This document shows, in pieces, positions 8,749 to 17,939 of a stretch of 64,000 bases of DNA. Each line of letters starts with the position of its first letter. The first letter of the stretch is position 1. This DNA comes from Pseudogulbenkiania ferrooxidans 2002 (GTDB lineage Bacteria > Pseudomonadota > Gammaproteobacteria > Burkholderiales > Chromobacteriaceae). Made by a program: the position numbers and the translations under genes. The notes under the pieces were generated by a model. The model saw nothing but the letters and a program-made list of their open reading frames with translations. It was not told where the DNA came from and made no database searches. The DNA lies in the NCBI RefSeq assembly GCF_000174355.1, contig NZ_ACIS01000002.1, positions 463,497-527,496 of the forward strand. Direction: 5' to 3'.

Positions 8749-10773
8749 ATGGATACCTTGCTGCGTGCGCTGGCCGATGGTCAAGCGCACTCCCCGACTT
8801 CGCTGCTGGCCGGTCTGATCGACTTGGTCCGGCCCGCCCACCCTTCCGACAGCGCCCAGGCAATCAAGAACGTGCGGGCGCTGAGCTACCTGCTGGAGCA
8901 GCGCCCGGATTACCGCGCCAACCTGCGCCGCTGCCTGCTGCAACAGCTGAGCAGCACGCGCCAGATCCAGCTCTATACCGACGTCGGCATCCTGTCGAAC
9001 GCAGGTTTCTTTTCGTCGATGAAGACGCGTATCGGCGAGAGGCTGCTGCCGCCGCCGCAGAACCCGGATTACCTGAAAGACGTGTTCAGCAGCCTGTTCC
9101 GTGACAAGCGCGATTACCAGTGGGTGCAGCAATTGCCGCAGGAAGTGTGCGGCGACGTGTGGCGCGCGCTGCACTGGGAGGAAGAAACCGACACCGAGGC
9201 GCGCGCGCATACCCGCTGGCAGCTGCTGGAAGCCGTGCAGGTGCTCTCCTCGCGCATCGTGGCGATCGGTCTGGAACCGGAGCTGGTGCGCGTGCACCCG
9301 GACATCGAGCGCTTCGAATCGCCGTTCCTGCACTTGAACGCCGAGGTGTTCCGCTTCGTCGAAAGCCAACAACACGCCGCGACCGACGACAGCGAGACCG
9401 GCGAGGACGAGAAACACATCCTGGTGCTGCTGGAACAGTGCGAGGGCATCGTCCTGCGCATCCGCAAGAACGCCGCGCGCTACGGTATTTCGGTCAGCCT
9501 GACCTACCATCTGCAGCGACTGCAACAGCACATCCACCGCCTGCACCAGGTATTGACACTACTGACCCCAGGCTACGACCCGGTGGCCGACCCGACGCTG
9601 TTCCAGTTCCTCGGCGAGCTGGTGCGCGCCGACAACCGCCACCACAAGCTGTCCGACCTGTTCACCTCGAACATCGAGCTATTGGCGCTGCAGGTGACCG
9701 AACACGCCGGCCAGCGCGGCGAGCACTACATCGCCGAGAGCCGCAGCGAGTGGCTGGGCATGGCCAAGGCGGCGATGGGAGCCGGGCTGCTGGTGGGCTT
9801 CATGGCGCTGATCAAGCTGACGCTGGCGCAGGCGCACCTGCCCCTATTGCTGGAAGGGATGGCCTTCGGCCTGAACTATGCCTTCGGCTTCATGCTGATC
9901 CAGCTGCTGCATTTCACCGTTGCCACCAAGCAGCCGGCGATGACGGCCGCACGCCTGGCCGCCGCGATCCACACCCCGAACGGCGGCAGGGCACAGTTGA
10001 GCGAGCTGACGGAACTGGTGGTCAGCGTGCTACGCACCCAGTTCATCGCCATCGCCGGCAACGTGGTGATGGCGCTGCCGGTGGCCTGGGCGATCGCCGA
10101 GGGCTGGAAACATCTGTTCGGCTCCCAGGCGGTGAGTGTGGCCAAGGCGCAGCACCTGTTGCACGAGATCGACCCGCTGGCCAGCCTGTCGCTGTTTCAC
10201 GCCGCCATTGCCGGGGTGTACCTGTTCTTGGCGGGCCTGATCGCCGGCTACTATGACAACCTGGCGATCTACCAGCGCATTCCGGAGCGGCTGGCCGCGC
10301 TGCCGTGGCTCAACCGCCTGATCGGCGAGCATCGCACGCGACGCCTGGCGCAATACGTGGAACACAACCTGGGGGCGCTGGCCGGCAACTTCTATTTCGG
10401 CCTTTTCCTGGGGCTGACAGGCACCATCGGCCTGCTGCTGGGGCTGCCGATCGACATCCGTCACATCACCTTCGCTTCGGCTAACCTGGCCTTCGCGGCG
10501 GTGGGGCTCGACTACACCATCAGTTGGCAGACGCTGACGTGGTCGGTGTTGGGTATCGGCCTGATCGGGCTGCTCAACCTGTTGGTGAGCTTCAACCTGG
10601 CACTGTGGGTGGCGTTGCGTTCACGCAAGCTGACGCTGCGCGACGCACTGCCGCTGCTGCCGGCGGTGGCGCGCCACTTCCTGCACCGGCCGCTTGACTT
10701 CTTCTGGCCACCACGCCGTCCGGCGACGGAGGACGAGGCCATGGTCGAGACGCTGGAAGCAGGCCCGCGTTGA
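8749..10773 (+). CDS. gcr: Gcr-like 'site-specific recombinase' membrane protein
   Basis: A 674-residue protein of the family annotated as site-specific recombinase (Pfam SpecificRecomb), common in Neisseriales and other betaproteobacteria. The first half is soluble and helical. The second half has at least six hydrophobic segments, for example MGAGLLVGFMALIKLTLA, IAGVYLFLAGLIAGYY and FYFGLFLGLTGTIGLLLG. No tyrosine- or serine-recombinase active site is visible, so the family name should be treated with caution; it looks like an inner-membrane protein of unknown function. The start at 8749 has GGAGA upstream. Single gene, ending at a shared bidirectional terminator. Confidence 0.8.
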   Translation: MDTLLRALADGQAHSPTSLLAGLIDLVRPAHPSDSAQAIKNVRALSYLLEQRPDYRANLRRCLLQQLSSTRQIQLYTDVGILSNAGFFSSMKTRIGERLLPPPQNPDYLKDVFSSLFRDKRDYQWVQQLPQEVCGDVWRALHWEEETDTEARAHTRWQLLEAVQVLSSRIVAIGLEPELVRVHPDIERFESPFLHLNAEVFRFVESQQHAATDDSETGEDEKHILVLLEQCEGIVLRIRKNAARYGISVSLTYHLQRLQQHIHRLHQVLTLLTPGYDPVADPTLFQFLGELVRADNRHHKLSDLFTSNIELLALQVTEHAGQRGEHYIAESRSEWLGMAKAAMGAGLLVGFMALIKLTLAQAHLPLLLEGMAFGLNYAFGFMLIQLLHFTVATKQPAMTAARLAAAIHTPNGGRAQLSELTELVVSVLRTQFIAIAGNVVMALPVAWAIAEGWKHLFGSQAVSVAKAQHLLHEIDPLASLSLFHAAIAGVYLFLAGLIAGYYDNLAIYQRIPERLAALPWLNRLIGEHRTRRLAQYVEHNLGALAGNFYFGLFLGLTGTIGLLLGLPIDIRHITFASANLAFAAVGLDYTISWQTLTWSVLGIGLIGLLNLLVSFNLALWVALRSRKLTLRDALPLLPAVARHFLHRPLDFFWPPRRPATEDEAMVETLEAGPR

Positions 10774-10790
10774 CCGGCCATCCAGCATAG

Positions 10791-10820
10791 AAAAAGCGCT
10801 GCCCGCGGGCAGCGCTTTTT
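10791..10820. terminator. Bidirectional terminator between gcr and narI
   Basis: AAAAAGCGCTGCCC followed directly by its complement ending in TTTTT: a strong GC stem flanked by A- and T-runs. It serves gcr (plus) and the narGHJI unit (minus). Confidence 0.9.
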
Positions 10821-10842
10821 AGTGTTGCGAAGATGAGCCGGC

Positions 10843-11529
10843 TCAGGCGCGCGGGCGCACCAGCTGCCAGGCACGGCCGAGGTAGCCCACGGCGGCGAAA
10901 CCGCTCCACACGTGCACCAGACGGGTGAACGGGAAGATCAGGAACAGGCTCATGCCCATGAACAGGTGCATCTTGAACACGATCGAGGCACCGGCGATGT
11001 AGCTGGCCGCGTCGCCCCGCAGGGTGATGATGTGCTGCGCCCAGGTCATCAGCAGGACCATTTCGTGGCCGTCCAGATGGCCGGCGGAGACGAAGATGGT
11101 GGACAGGCCCAACAGCAGCGTCAGCAGGATCCACACCATCACCAGCTTGTCGCGCCAGGTGCTGTTGACGGCCAGGCGGTCGTTGCCGAAGCGGCGCTGC
11201 AGCAGGATCAGCACGCCGATCAGGCACAGCGTGCCCATGATGCCGCCGGCGGTCATGGCGAACACCTGCTTGAAGGAGTGGGCGACGCCCAGCGCGTCCC
11301 ACACTGCCACCGGAGTCAGGAGACCGACCATGTGACCGAAGAACAGGCCGATGATGCCGATGTGGAACAGGATGTTGCCCAAGCGCAGGCTACCGCGATG
11401 CAGCAGCTGGCTCGACTCGCTCTTCCAGCTGTACTGCTCGCGGTCGAAGCGCACCAGACTTCCCAGCAGGAAGATCGACAGGGCGATGTACGGGTACACC
11501 CCGAACAGGAATTGATGCAAGGTATTCAT
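10843..11529 (-). CDS. narI: Respiratory nitrate reductase gamma subunit NarI
   Basis: Membrane cytochrome b that oxidises quinol and passes electrons to NarH. It has 228 residues and five hydrophobic helices. Histidines suited to bind the two hemes lie in LFHIGIIGLFFGHMVG, TWAQHIITL and FKMHLFMGMSLFLIFPFTRLVH. The start at 11529 has an excellent GGAGG. It is the last gene of narGHJI, 60 bp after narJ. Confidence 0.96.
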   Translation of the reverse strand: MNTLHQFLFGVYPYIALSIFLLGSLVRFDREQYSWKSESSQLLHRGSLRLGNILFHIGIIGLFFGHMVGLLTPVAVWDALGVAHSFKQVFAMTAGGIMGTLCLIGVLILLQRRFGNDRLAVNSTWRDKLVMVWILLTLLLGLSTIFVSAGHLDGHEMVLLMTWAQHIITLRGDAASYIAGASIVFKMHLFMGMSLFLIFPFTRLVHVWSGFAAVGYLGRAWQLVRPRA

Positions 11530-11547
11530 GACTTTCCTCCATTCCGC

Positions 11548-11558
11548 TTCGGCCAACC
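11548..11558 (-). repeat. Copy of the over-represented motif GGTTGGCCGAA (intergenic)
   Basis: One of the non-coding copies of an 11-mer that recurs through the window, here in the narJ-narI spacer. See the finding on this motif. Confidence 0.6.
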
Positions 11559-11589
11559 TTGTCGGCCGACCGAAAGCGGCAGGTGATAA

Positions 11590-12231
11590 TCAGGCACGCG
11601 GCCGTTGCGGGTAGAAGTTGACCGGAGCGATCTCGGGACGCAGCGTCGGCTTGAGCAGGGGCTCGATGCCGTCCGCGCCGGGACCGAAGGTTTCCAGCGC
11701 CTCGTCCATATCGCGCACCGGCGGCACCGTGAGCGGCTCCGGCGCTACCGGGGACAGCCACACCACCGCATCGAGCACGCCGGCGTAAACGCTGTTGTGC
11801 TCGCGCAGGCGGCCTGCAACGTGGGCCACCACGTGCACGGCGTCGGACAACAGCCTGCCTGCTTCCTCGGCATCGGTCTGAGACAGGAACTCCAGGAACA
11901 GCGGCAGGTAATCCGGCAGTTCGCTGGTCATCATCTCGAAACCGTGGCCCTTGTACTCCTCCATCAGGTCGACCATGGCCTGGCCACGCGCCCTGTCCTC
12001 GCCGTGAATGTGCTCGAACAGGTGCAGCGAGTGCGACGGGTTGCGGTCGAACACCAGCACGTAGTTCTCCTGCAGCGCGATCAGCTCGCCCGCTTCCAGC
12101 TCGGCCAGGAGCGGAGCTACCTGCGGCTCCAGCCCGGCGTCAGCCAACAGCGCCCGAATTTCCGGCAAGGCTTCGAGCAGTTCCGGCTCGGGGTAGCTCA
12201 GCAGCGCCGACAGCGCCTTGAAGTGTTTCAT
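11590..12231 (-). CDS. narJ: Nitrate reductase chaperone NarJ
   Basis: A cytoplasmic TorD/NarJ-family redox enzyme maturation chaperone that binds NarG during cofactor insertion and membrane attachment. It has 213 residues and is all-helical, with typical motifs LSYPEPELLE near the N-terminus and the DYLPLFLEFL segment. Several starts are possible: a GTG overlapping the narH stop (12246) and two adjacent ATGs. I chose the second ATG (12231) because AAGGAG lies 6 nt upstream of it. Confidence 0.92.
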   Translation of the reverse strand: MKHFKALSALLSYPEPELLEALPEIRALLADAGLEPQVAPLLAELEAGELIALQENYVLVFDRNPSHSLHLFEHIHGEDRARGQAMVDLMEEYKGHGFEMMTSELPDYLPLFLEFLSQTDAEEAGRLLSDAVHVVAHVAGRLREHNSVYAGVLDAVVWLSPVAPEPLTVPPVRDMDEALETFGPGADGIEPLLKPTLRPEIAPVNFYPQRPRA

Positions 12232-12242
12232 CATGCTCTCCT

Positions 12243-13793
12243 TCACTGGCCGGCGTTAGCCTTGCGGTCGCGACGCAGGTCGTGGAACACGATCGGCGTG
12301 GCCTTCTTCTTGCCGAACAGGCTGTGGTCGGTCGCCCCGCTGGAGCAGCCGTTGCCGAAGCTGAAGCCGCAGCTGGCCTTGTCGTCGAAGGTATTCTCGA
12401 CCATTTCCTTGTGGGTGGTCGGGATCACGAAACGGTCTTCGTAGTTGGCGATGGCCATCACGCGGTACATCTCTTCCACCTGCAGCGGCTTGAGATGCGT
12501 GCCCTTCAGGGTGGCGGCGTCGCTGACCTTTTCCACGCTCTTCTTGCGCATGTAGCGGCGCATGGCGACCATGGTTTCCAGCGCCTTGACCACCGGCTCT
12601 TCCTTGCCTGCGGTGAGCAGGTTGGCGAGGTAGCGGATCGGGATGCGCAGATCCTTGACGTCCGGGATGATGCCGTTCTCGCCGATCAGGCCGTTTTCCA
12701 GCGCGGACTGGATCGGCGACAGCGGCGGGATGTACCACACCATCGGCAGCGTGCGGTATTCCGGGTGCAGCGGGAAGGCAACCTTCCACTCCATCGCCAT
12801 CTTGTACACCGGCGACTTCTGCGCGGCGGTCAGCCAGGCATCCGGAATGCCCTGCTTCTTGGCTTCGGCGATGATCTCCGGCGCGTTCGGGTCGAGGAAC
12901 ACGCCCAGCTGCGCTTCGTACAGGCTCTTCGGATCTTCCACGCTGGCGGCGGCTTCGATCTTGTCGGCGTCGTACAGCAGCACGCCGAGGTAACGGATAC
13001 GGCCGACGCAGGTCTCGGAGCACACCGTCGGCTGACCGGCTTCGATACGCGGGTAGCAGAAGATGCACTTCTCGGCCTTGCCGGTGGTCCAGTTGTAGTA
13101 AATCTTCTTGTACGGGCAGCCCGACACGCACATGCGCCAGCCGCGGCACTTGTCCTGGTCGATCAGCACGATACCGTCGTCTTCACGCTTGTAGATGGAG
13201 CCGGATGGGCAGGAGGCGACGCAGGCCGGGTTGAGGCAGTGTTCGCACAGGCGCGGCAGGTACATCATGAAGGTGTTCTCGAAAGCCGAGTACATTTCCT
13301 TCTGGATGCCTTCGAACAGCGCGTCCTTGGAGCGCTTGCTGAATTCGCCGCCGAGGTCGTCTTCCCAGTTCGGACCCCATTCGATCTTGTCCATCTTCTT
13401 GCCGGTCACCACCGACACCGGCCGTGCGGTCGGCGGGGTGATCATTTCCGGCGCGTTCTGCAGGTGCTCGTAGTCGTAGGTGAACGGCTCGTAGTACTCG
13501 TCGATGGACGGCAGGTTGGGGTTGGCGAAGATGTTGGACAGGATCTTCAGCCGGCTGCCCTGGCGCGGTTCCAGCTTGCCGTCGGAACGGCGTACCCAGC
13601 CGCCCTTCCACTTGTCCTGGTTTTCCCATTCCTTGGGATAACCGACGCCGGGCTTGGTTTCGACGTTGTTGAACCAGGCGTACTCCACCCCGTCGCGGCT
13701 GGTCCACACGTTCTTGCAGGTCACCGAACAGGTGTGGCAGCCGATACACTTGTCGAGGTTGAGCACCATGCCGATTTGGGCTCGGATTTTCAT
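12243..13793 (-). CDS. narH: Respiratory nitrate reductase beta subunit NarH
   Basis: The iron-sulfur electron-transfer subunit, 516 residues, on the cytoplasmic face. Four cysteine groups are visible: Cys16/19/22/26 (CIGCHTCSVTC), CEHCLNPACVASC, CRGWRMCVSGC, in which Trp replaces one Cys as expected for the 3Fe-4S cluster, and CIFCYPRIEAGQPTVCSETC. The start at 13793 has GGAG upstream. It is separated from narG by an unusually long 147-bp spacer. Confidence 0.97.
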   Translation of the reverse strand: MKIRAQIGMVLNLDKCIGCHTCSVTCKNVWTSRDGVEYAWFNNVETKPGVGYPKEWENQDKWKGGWVRRSDGKLEPRQGSRLKILSNIFANPNLPSIDEYYEPFTYDYEHLQNAPEMITPPTARPVSVVTGKKMDKIEWGPNWEDDLGGEFSKRSKDALFEGIQKEMYSAFENTFMMYLPRLCEHCLNPACVASCPSGSIYKREDDGIVLIDQDKCRGWRMCVSGCPYKKIYYNWTTGKAEKCIFCYPRIEAGQPTVCSETCVGRIRYLGVLLYDADKIEAAASVEDPKSLYEAQLGVFLDPNAPEIIAEAKKQGIPDAWLTAAQKSPVYKMAMEWKVAFPLHPEYRTLPMVWYIPPLSPIQSALENGLIGENGIIPDVKDLRIPIRYLANLLTAGKEEPVVKALETMVAMRRYMRKKSVEKVSDAATLKGTHLKPLQVEEMYRVMAIANYEDRFVIPTTHKEMVENTFDDKASCGFSFGNGCSSGATDHSLFGKKKATPIVFHDLRRDRKANAGQ

Positions 13794-13940
13794 GTTGATT
13801 CTCCAGTTTGGCGGAAGCCCTTACTTGGCACCGCTGTGTTTGCCTTGCCCGCTCAGGGGCGTTCCGCCGAACTTCAATGGAATTAGGGAGTACAGGGGCG
13901 TTTCGCCGTCATCCGACGAAACGCCCTTCGGGCTCGCGCC
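13794..13940 (-). other. Structured narG-narH spacer
   Basis: 147 bp between narG and narH, where most nar operons have only a few bases. It holds two near-identical 16-mers (CAGGGGCGTTCCGCCG at 13854 and CAGGGGCGTTTCGCCG at 13893, one mismatch). It also holds a 10-bp hairpin (13896-13905 with 13917-13926, stem GGGCGTTTCG). No T-run follows on the minus strand, so it is not a clear terminator. It may act in processing or attenuation. Confidence 0.55.
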
Positions 13941-16900
13941 CTACTCAGCCGACGGCCGATCCATCCAGTCCACGTTCTTCATCTTGCGTACGATCACGAA
14001 TTCATCGCGGTTGGAACCGACCGTGCCGTAGTAGTTGAAGCCGTAGGAGAGCTGGGCGTAGCCACCGATCATATGGGTCGGCTTGGTCACCGCACGCGTC
14101 ACCGAGTTGTGGATACCGCCGCGCTTGCCGGAGGTTTCGGCACCCGGCACGTTCACGATCTTCTCCTGGGCGTGGTACATCAGGCTCATGCCGTTGGGCA
14201 CGCGCTGAGATACCACGGCACGGGCGGTCAGGGTGCCGTTGACGTTGAACACCTCGATCCAGTCGTTGTCGACGATGCCGGCTGCCTTGGCGTCGTCCTC
14301 GGAGATCCACACGTGCGGACCGCCACGCGACAAGGTCAGCATGCGCAGGTTGTCGGAGTAGGTACTGTGGATGCCCCACTTCTGGTGCGGGGTGATCCAG
14401 TTCAGCACGATCTCCTTGTTGCCGTTCGGCTTGGCCCCGAGCATGGCGCCGGTGGTCTTCAGGTTGATGTGCGGGCGGTAGCTCGAGAAGCCTTCGCCGA
14501 AGGCACGCATCCACTGGTGATCCTGATAGAACTGCTGACGACCGGTGATCGTTCTCCAAGGAATCAGCTCGTGCACGTTGGTGTAGCCGGCGTTGTAGCT
14601 GACCTCTTCGCTTTCCAGGCCGGACCAGGTCGGCGAGGAGATGATCTTCCTCGGCTGAGCCTGTACGTCGCGGAAGCGGATCTTGTCGTGCTCGCGCGGG
14701 ATCGCCAGGTGGGTGTGGTCACGCCCGGTGATCTTGGACAGCGCTTCCCAGGCCTTGACCGCAACGTGGCCGTTGGTTTCCGGTGCCAGCGTCAGGATCA
14801 TCTCGGCGGCGTCAATCGCGGTGTCGAGCTTGGGCTGGCCCTTGGACACGCCCTCCTCGGTGACGACGTGGTTGAGGTGACGCAGCTCTTCGATTTCGTG
14901 GCCAGTCTTCCAGCCGATGCCCTTACCGCCGTTGCCGGCTTTTTCCAGCAAGGGGCCGATCGAGGTGAACTTCTTGTAGATGTCGCCGTAGTTGCGCTCG
15001 ACCACGGTCATGGTCGGCATGGTCTTGCCCGGAATCGGCTCGCACTCGCCCTTCTTCCAGTCGCGCGGGTCGAACGGCTGGCCCAGTTCGCTCGGGGTGT
15101 CGTGCATCAGCGGGGTGAGCACCAGGTCCTTGCGGGTGCCGAGGTAGTCGCCGGCCAGTTCCGAGAACTTCTTGGCGATGCCCTTGTAGATTTCCCAGTC
15201 GGACTTGCTCTGCCACAGCGGCTGCACGGCTTCGGACAGCGGGTGGATGAACGGGTGCATGTCGGACGTGTTGAGGTCGTCCTTCTCGTACCAGGTGGCG
15301 GTCGGCAGCACGATGTCGGCGTAGAGACAGGTGGTCGACATGCGGAAGTCCAGCACCACCAGCAGATCGAGCTTGCCTTCGGCGGCCGGGCGTACTTTGA
15401 CTTCCTTCGGCTTGATGCCGGTCTGCTCGTCGTCCATCAGCGCGTTCTGCGTGCCGAGCAGGTACTTCAGGAAGTACTCGTGGCCCTTGCCGGACGAACC
15501 CAGAATGTTGGAGCGCCACACGAACATGTTGCGCGGGAAGTTGGCCGGATTGTCCGGGTCGTCGCAGGACATGTCGAGCTGGCCGTTGCGCAGGCTGTCG
15601 ACGGCGTGCTGCACGGCGTCCTTGCCCAGCGATTCGGCTTCGGCAGTCACGTCGAGCGGGTTCTTGGCGAGCTGCGGTGCGGACGGCAGCCAGCCCAAGC
15701 GTTCGGCCTTAGCGTTGAAGTCGATCAGCGACATCTCGGCCATCTTGCCGTCGGCGGTCGGGGCCAGGATTTCGCTAGCGCCGAGTTTTTCATGGCGCCA
15801 CTGGCTGGTATGGGCGTAGAAGAACGAGGTGCCGTTCATCTGGCGCGACGGGCGCACCCAGTCGCTGGCAAAGGCGAGCGGGGCCCAGCCGGTTTGCGGG
15901 CGCAGCTTTTCCTGGCCGACGTAGTGGCACCAGCCACCACCGCTCTGGCCGACACAGCCGCACATCATCAGCATGTTGATGATGCCGCGGTAGGTCATGT
16001 CCATGTGGTACCAGTGGTTCAGCGCGGCACCGACGATGACCATGGACTTGCCCTGGGTCTTGTCGGCGTTCTCGGCGAACTCGCGCGCCACCTGGATCAC
16101 CATTTCCGGCTTCACGCCGGTGTGCTTCTGCTGCCAGGCCGGGGTATACGGCACGTCGTCCATGTAGGAGGTGGCCACGTTGCCGCCGCCCAGGCCGCGA
16201 TCGACGCCATAGTGCGCCATCATCAGGTCGAACACGGTGGCGACCAGCGCCTCGCTGCCGTCGGCCAGCTGCACCTTCTTGGCCGGCACGTTGCGCATCA
16301 GCAGGTCGTCGTGCTCGGCGCCGAAGTACGGGAAGCCGACGCTGACCACTTCGTCGCGGTCGTCCAGCAGCGACAGGCGCTGCTTGATCTCGCGGCCGCT
16401 GTGGCCATCTTTCTCTTCCAGGCTCCACTTGCCGGATTCACCCCAGCGGAAGCCGATGGAACCGGTCGGGGCGACGATGTTGCCGGTGTTGTCGTCGTAG
16501 ACCAGGGTCTTCCATTCCGGGTTGTTGTCTTCGCCCAGGTGGTCGACCAGGTTGGAGGCACGCAGGAAGTAGTCCGGCTCGTAACCCTTGGCGCCGTTCT
16601 TGAGCAGCACCAGCATCGGCATGTCGGTGTACTGGCGCACATAGTCGTTGAAGTAGGCCGACTTGCCGGTCTTGTGGTACTCGTTGAGGATGACGTGGCC
16701 CATGGCCATCGCCAGCGCGGCATCGGTACCCTGCTTCGGCGCGAGCCAGATGTCGCCGAACTTGGCCATTTCGCCGAAGTCGGACGATACCGCCACGGTC
16801 TTGGTGCCCTTGTAGCGCACTTCGGTGTAGAAGTGGGCGTCCGGGGTACGCGTCATCGGGATGTTGGAACCCCATACCATCAGGTAGGTGGAGTTGTACC

Positions 16901-17627
16901 AGTCGGCCGATTCGGCGACGTCGGTCTGCTCACCCCAGATCTGCGGGCTGGACGGCGGCAGGTCGCAATACCAGTCGTAGAACGACAGCGGCACGCCACC
17001 GATCAGGCTGAGGTAGCGGCTGCCGGAGGCGTAGCTGATCATCGACATGGCCGGAATCGGCGAGAAGCCTACCACGCGGTCCGGTCCGTAGTTCTTCACG
17101 GTGAACGCGTTGGCGGCGGCGATGATCTCGTTGACTTCATCCCAGTTGGAACGCACGAAACCACCCAGGCCGCGCTTGGACTTGTATTCCTTGGCGGTTT
17201 CGGCGGTCTGGCTGATCTTTGCCCAGGCCTCGATCGGGCCCAGGGTCTTGCGTGCCTCGCGCCACAGGCGCATCAGGCGGCCACGCACCATCGGGTACTT
17301 CACGCGCTGCGCGGAATAGACGTACCAGCTGTACGAGGCGCCGCGCGGACAGCCGCGCGGTTCGTGGTTAGGTAGATCCGGGCGGGTGCGCGGATAGTCG
17401 GTCTGCTGGGTTTCCCAGGTGATCAGACCGTTCTTAACGTAGACCTTCCAGCTGCACGAGCCGGTACAGTTGACACCATGGGTGGAGCGGACGATCTTGT
17501 CGTGCTGCCAGCGCTGGCGATACGCGTCCTCCCACTTGCGATCCTCGTTCACGACGGCGCCGTGGCCGTCGGAGAAGGTGCTGCGGACCTTGCCGAGAAA
17601 ATTCAGGCGGTCGAGAAAATGGCTCAT
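13941..17627 (-). CDS. narG: Respiratory nitrate reductase alpha subunit NarG
   Basis: The catalytic Mo-bis-MGD subunit reducing nitrate to nitrite in the cytoplasm, 1228 residues. The N-terminal His/Cys motif for the FS0 4Fe-4S cluster is HGVNCTGSCSWKVYVKNG. The molybdenum-ligand Asp is in GEQTDVAESADWYN, followed by the family signature NIPMTRTPDAHF. Two ATGs lie in tandem; the second (17627) gives the usual MSHFLDRL start, and GGAGG precedes both. It heads narGHJI and has its own promoter region after the narK2 terminator. Confidence 0.97.
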   Translation of the reverse strand: MSHFLDRLNFLGKVRSTFSDGHGAVVNEDRKWEDAYRQRWQHDKIVRSTHGVNCTGSCSWKVYVKNGLITWETQQTDYPRTRPDLPNHEPRGCPRGASYSWYVYSAQRVKYPMVRGRLMRLWREARKTLGPIEAWAKISQTAETAKEYKSKRGLGGFVRSNWDEVNEIIAAANAFTVKNYGPDRVVGFSPIPAMSMISYASGSRYLSLIGGVPLSFYDWYCDLPPSSPQIWGEQTDVAESADWYNSTYLMVWGSNIPMTRTPDAHFYTEVRYKGTKTVAVSSDFGEMAKFGDIWLAPKQGTDAALAMAMGHVILNEYHKTGKSAYFNDYVRQYTDMPMLVLLKNGAKGYEPDYFLRASNLVDHLGEDNNPEWKTLVYDDNTGNIVAPTGSIGFRWGESGKWSLEEKDGHSGREIKQRLSLLDDRDEVVSVGFPYFGAEHDDLLMRNVPAKKVQLADGSEALVATVFDLMMAHYGVDRGLGGGNVATSYMDDVPYTPAWQQKHTGVKPEMVIQVAREFAENADKTQGKSMVIVGAALNHWYHMDMTYRGIINMLMMCGCVGQSGGGWCHYVGQEKLRPQTGWAPLAFASDWVRPSRQMNGTSFFYAHTSQWRHEKLGASEILAPTADGKMAEMSLIDFNAKAERLGWLPSAPQLAKNPLDVTAEAESLGKDAVQHAVDSLRNGQLDMSCDDPDNPANFPRNMFVWRSNILGSSGKGHEYFLKYLLGTQNALMDDEQTGIKPKEVKVRPAAEGKLDLLVVLDFRMSTTCLYADIVLPTATWYEKDDLNTSDMHPFIHPLSEAVQPLWQSKSDWEIYKGIAKKFSELAGDYLGTRKDLVLTPLMHDTPSELGQPFDPRDWKKGECEPIPGKTMPTMTVVERNYGDIYKKFTSIGPLLEKAGNGGKGIGWKTGHEIEELRHLNHVVTEEGVSKGQPKLDTAIDAAEMILTLAPETNGHVAVKAWEALSKITGRDHTHLAIPREHDKIRFRDVQAQPRKIISSPTWSGLESEEVSYNAGYTNVHELIPWRTITGRQQFYQDHQWMRAFGEGFSSYRPHINLKTTGAMLGAKPNGNKEIVLNWITPHQKWGIHSTYSDNLRMLTLSRGGPHVWISEDDAKAAGIVDNDWIEVFNVNGTLTARAVVSQRVPNGMSLMYHAQEKIVNVPGAETSGKRGGIHNSVTRAVTKPTHMIGGYAQLSYGFNYYGTVGSNRDEFVIVRKMKNVDWMDRPSAE

Positions 17628-17724
17628 CATGCCTCCAAACATTGGCCGCGCAAGAGAGGCGCGGCTGACCCGTTGTCACATTGCAAAGCTTAGGGAAACC
17701 CGGTCCAGCACGACATTCGCCAAA

Positions 17725-17735
17725 GGTTGGCCGAA
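17725..17735 (+). repeat. Copy of the over-represented motif GGTTGGCCGAA (intergenic)
   Basis: An intergenic copy in the narG promoter region, in the context AAAGGTTGGCCGAAGCC. The same AAAGGTTGGCCGAAG string also occurs inside glyA at 42582. Confidence 0.6.
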
Positions 17736-17827
17736 GCCTGCGCATTGGCACTACCCCCTCCCCCTGCCGCCCGGCCATCCCGGCTACTCCCAAAGAACTA
17801 CCCCGCCCAAACCCATCGCCGCAGGCG

Positions 17828-17855
17828 CAAAAAAAATCCCCGCACAGGGCGGGGC
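17828..17855 (-). terminator. Terminator of narK1-narK2
   Basis: On the minus strand a CCCCGC-CCTGT-GCGGGG hairpin is followed by A and eight T. It shows that narGHJI is transcribed separately from narK1K2. Confidence 0.85.
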
Positions 17856-17882
17856 AAAGAGTCGACATAAAGGGAAGCGGAC

Positions 17883-17902
17883 GGGTGCCATCGACGGCAC
17901 CC
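17883..17902. other. Hairpin between narK2 stop and its terminator
   Basis: GGGTGCC-ATCGAC-GGCACCC, a perfect 7-bp stem in the 3' untranslated part of narK2. It may stabilise the 3' end. Confidence 0.45.
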
Positions 17903-17939
17903 CTGGCAACGAGACCCAAGCCTCGTCAGTGTGCCGTTC

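Larger units (their letters stand above)
17628..17939. promoter_or_regulatory. narG upstream region
   Basis: 312 bp between narK2 and narG. It holds the narK2 terminator, a second hairpin and one copy of the GGTTGGCCGAA motif (17725-17735). The narG promoter must lie between about 17640 and 17825. A partial FNR-like element (TTG-N8-CAA, 17673-17686) is too degenerate to call. Confidence 0.5.

Noticed and set aside
14073-17375. An open frame of 1100 codons on the plus strand opposite narG
   Set aside because: In this high-GC DNA the frame opposite a strong gene stays open by codon bias. The translated product has no domain, and narG on the other strand is unambiguous. The same applies to long frames opposite nirS, norB, glyA and the dgc genes.
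17673-17686. TTGTCACATTGCAA upstream of narG as an Fnr/Dnr box
   Set aside because: Only the outer TTG/CAA match (6 of 10 positions), and class II spacing would put the transcription start about 11 bases before the narG ATG. Too weak compared with the three good boxes.
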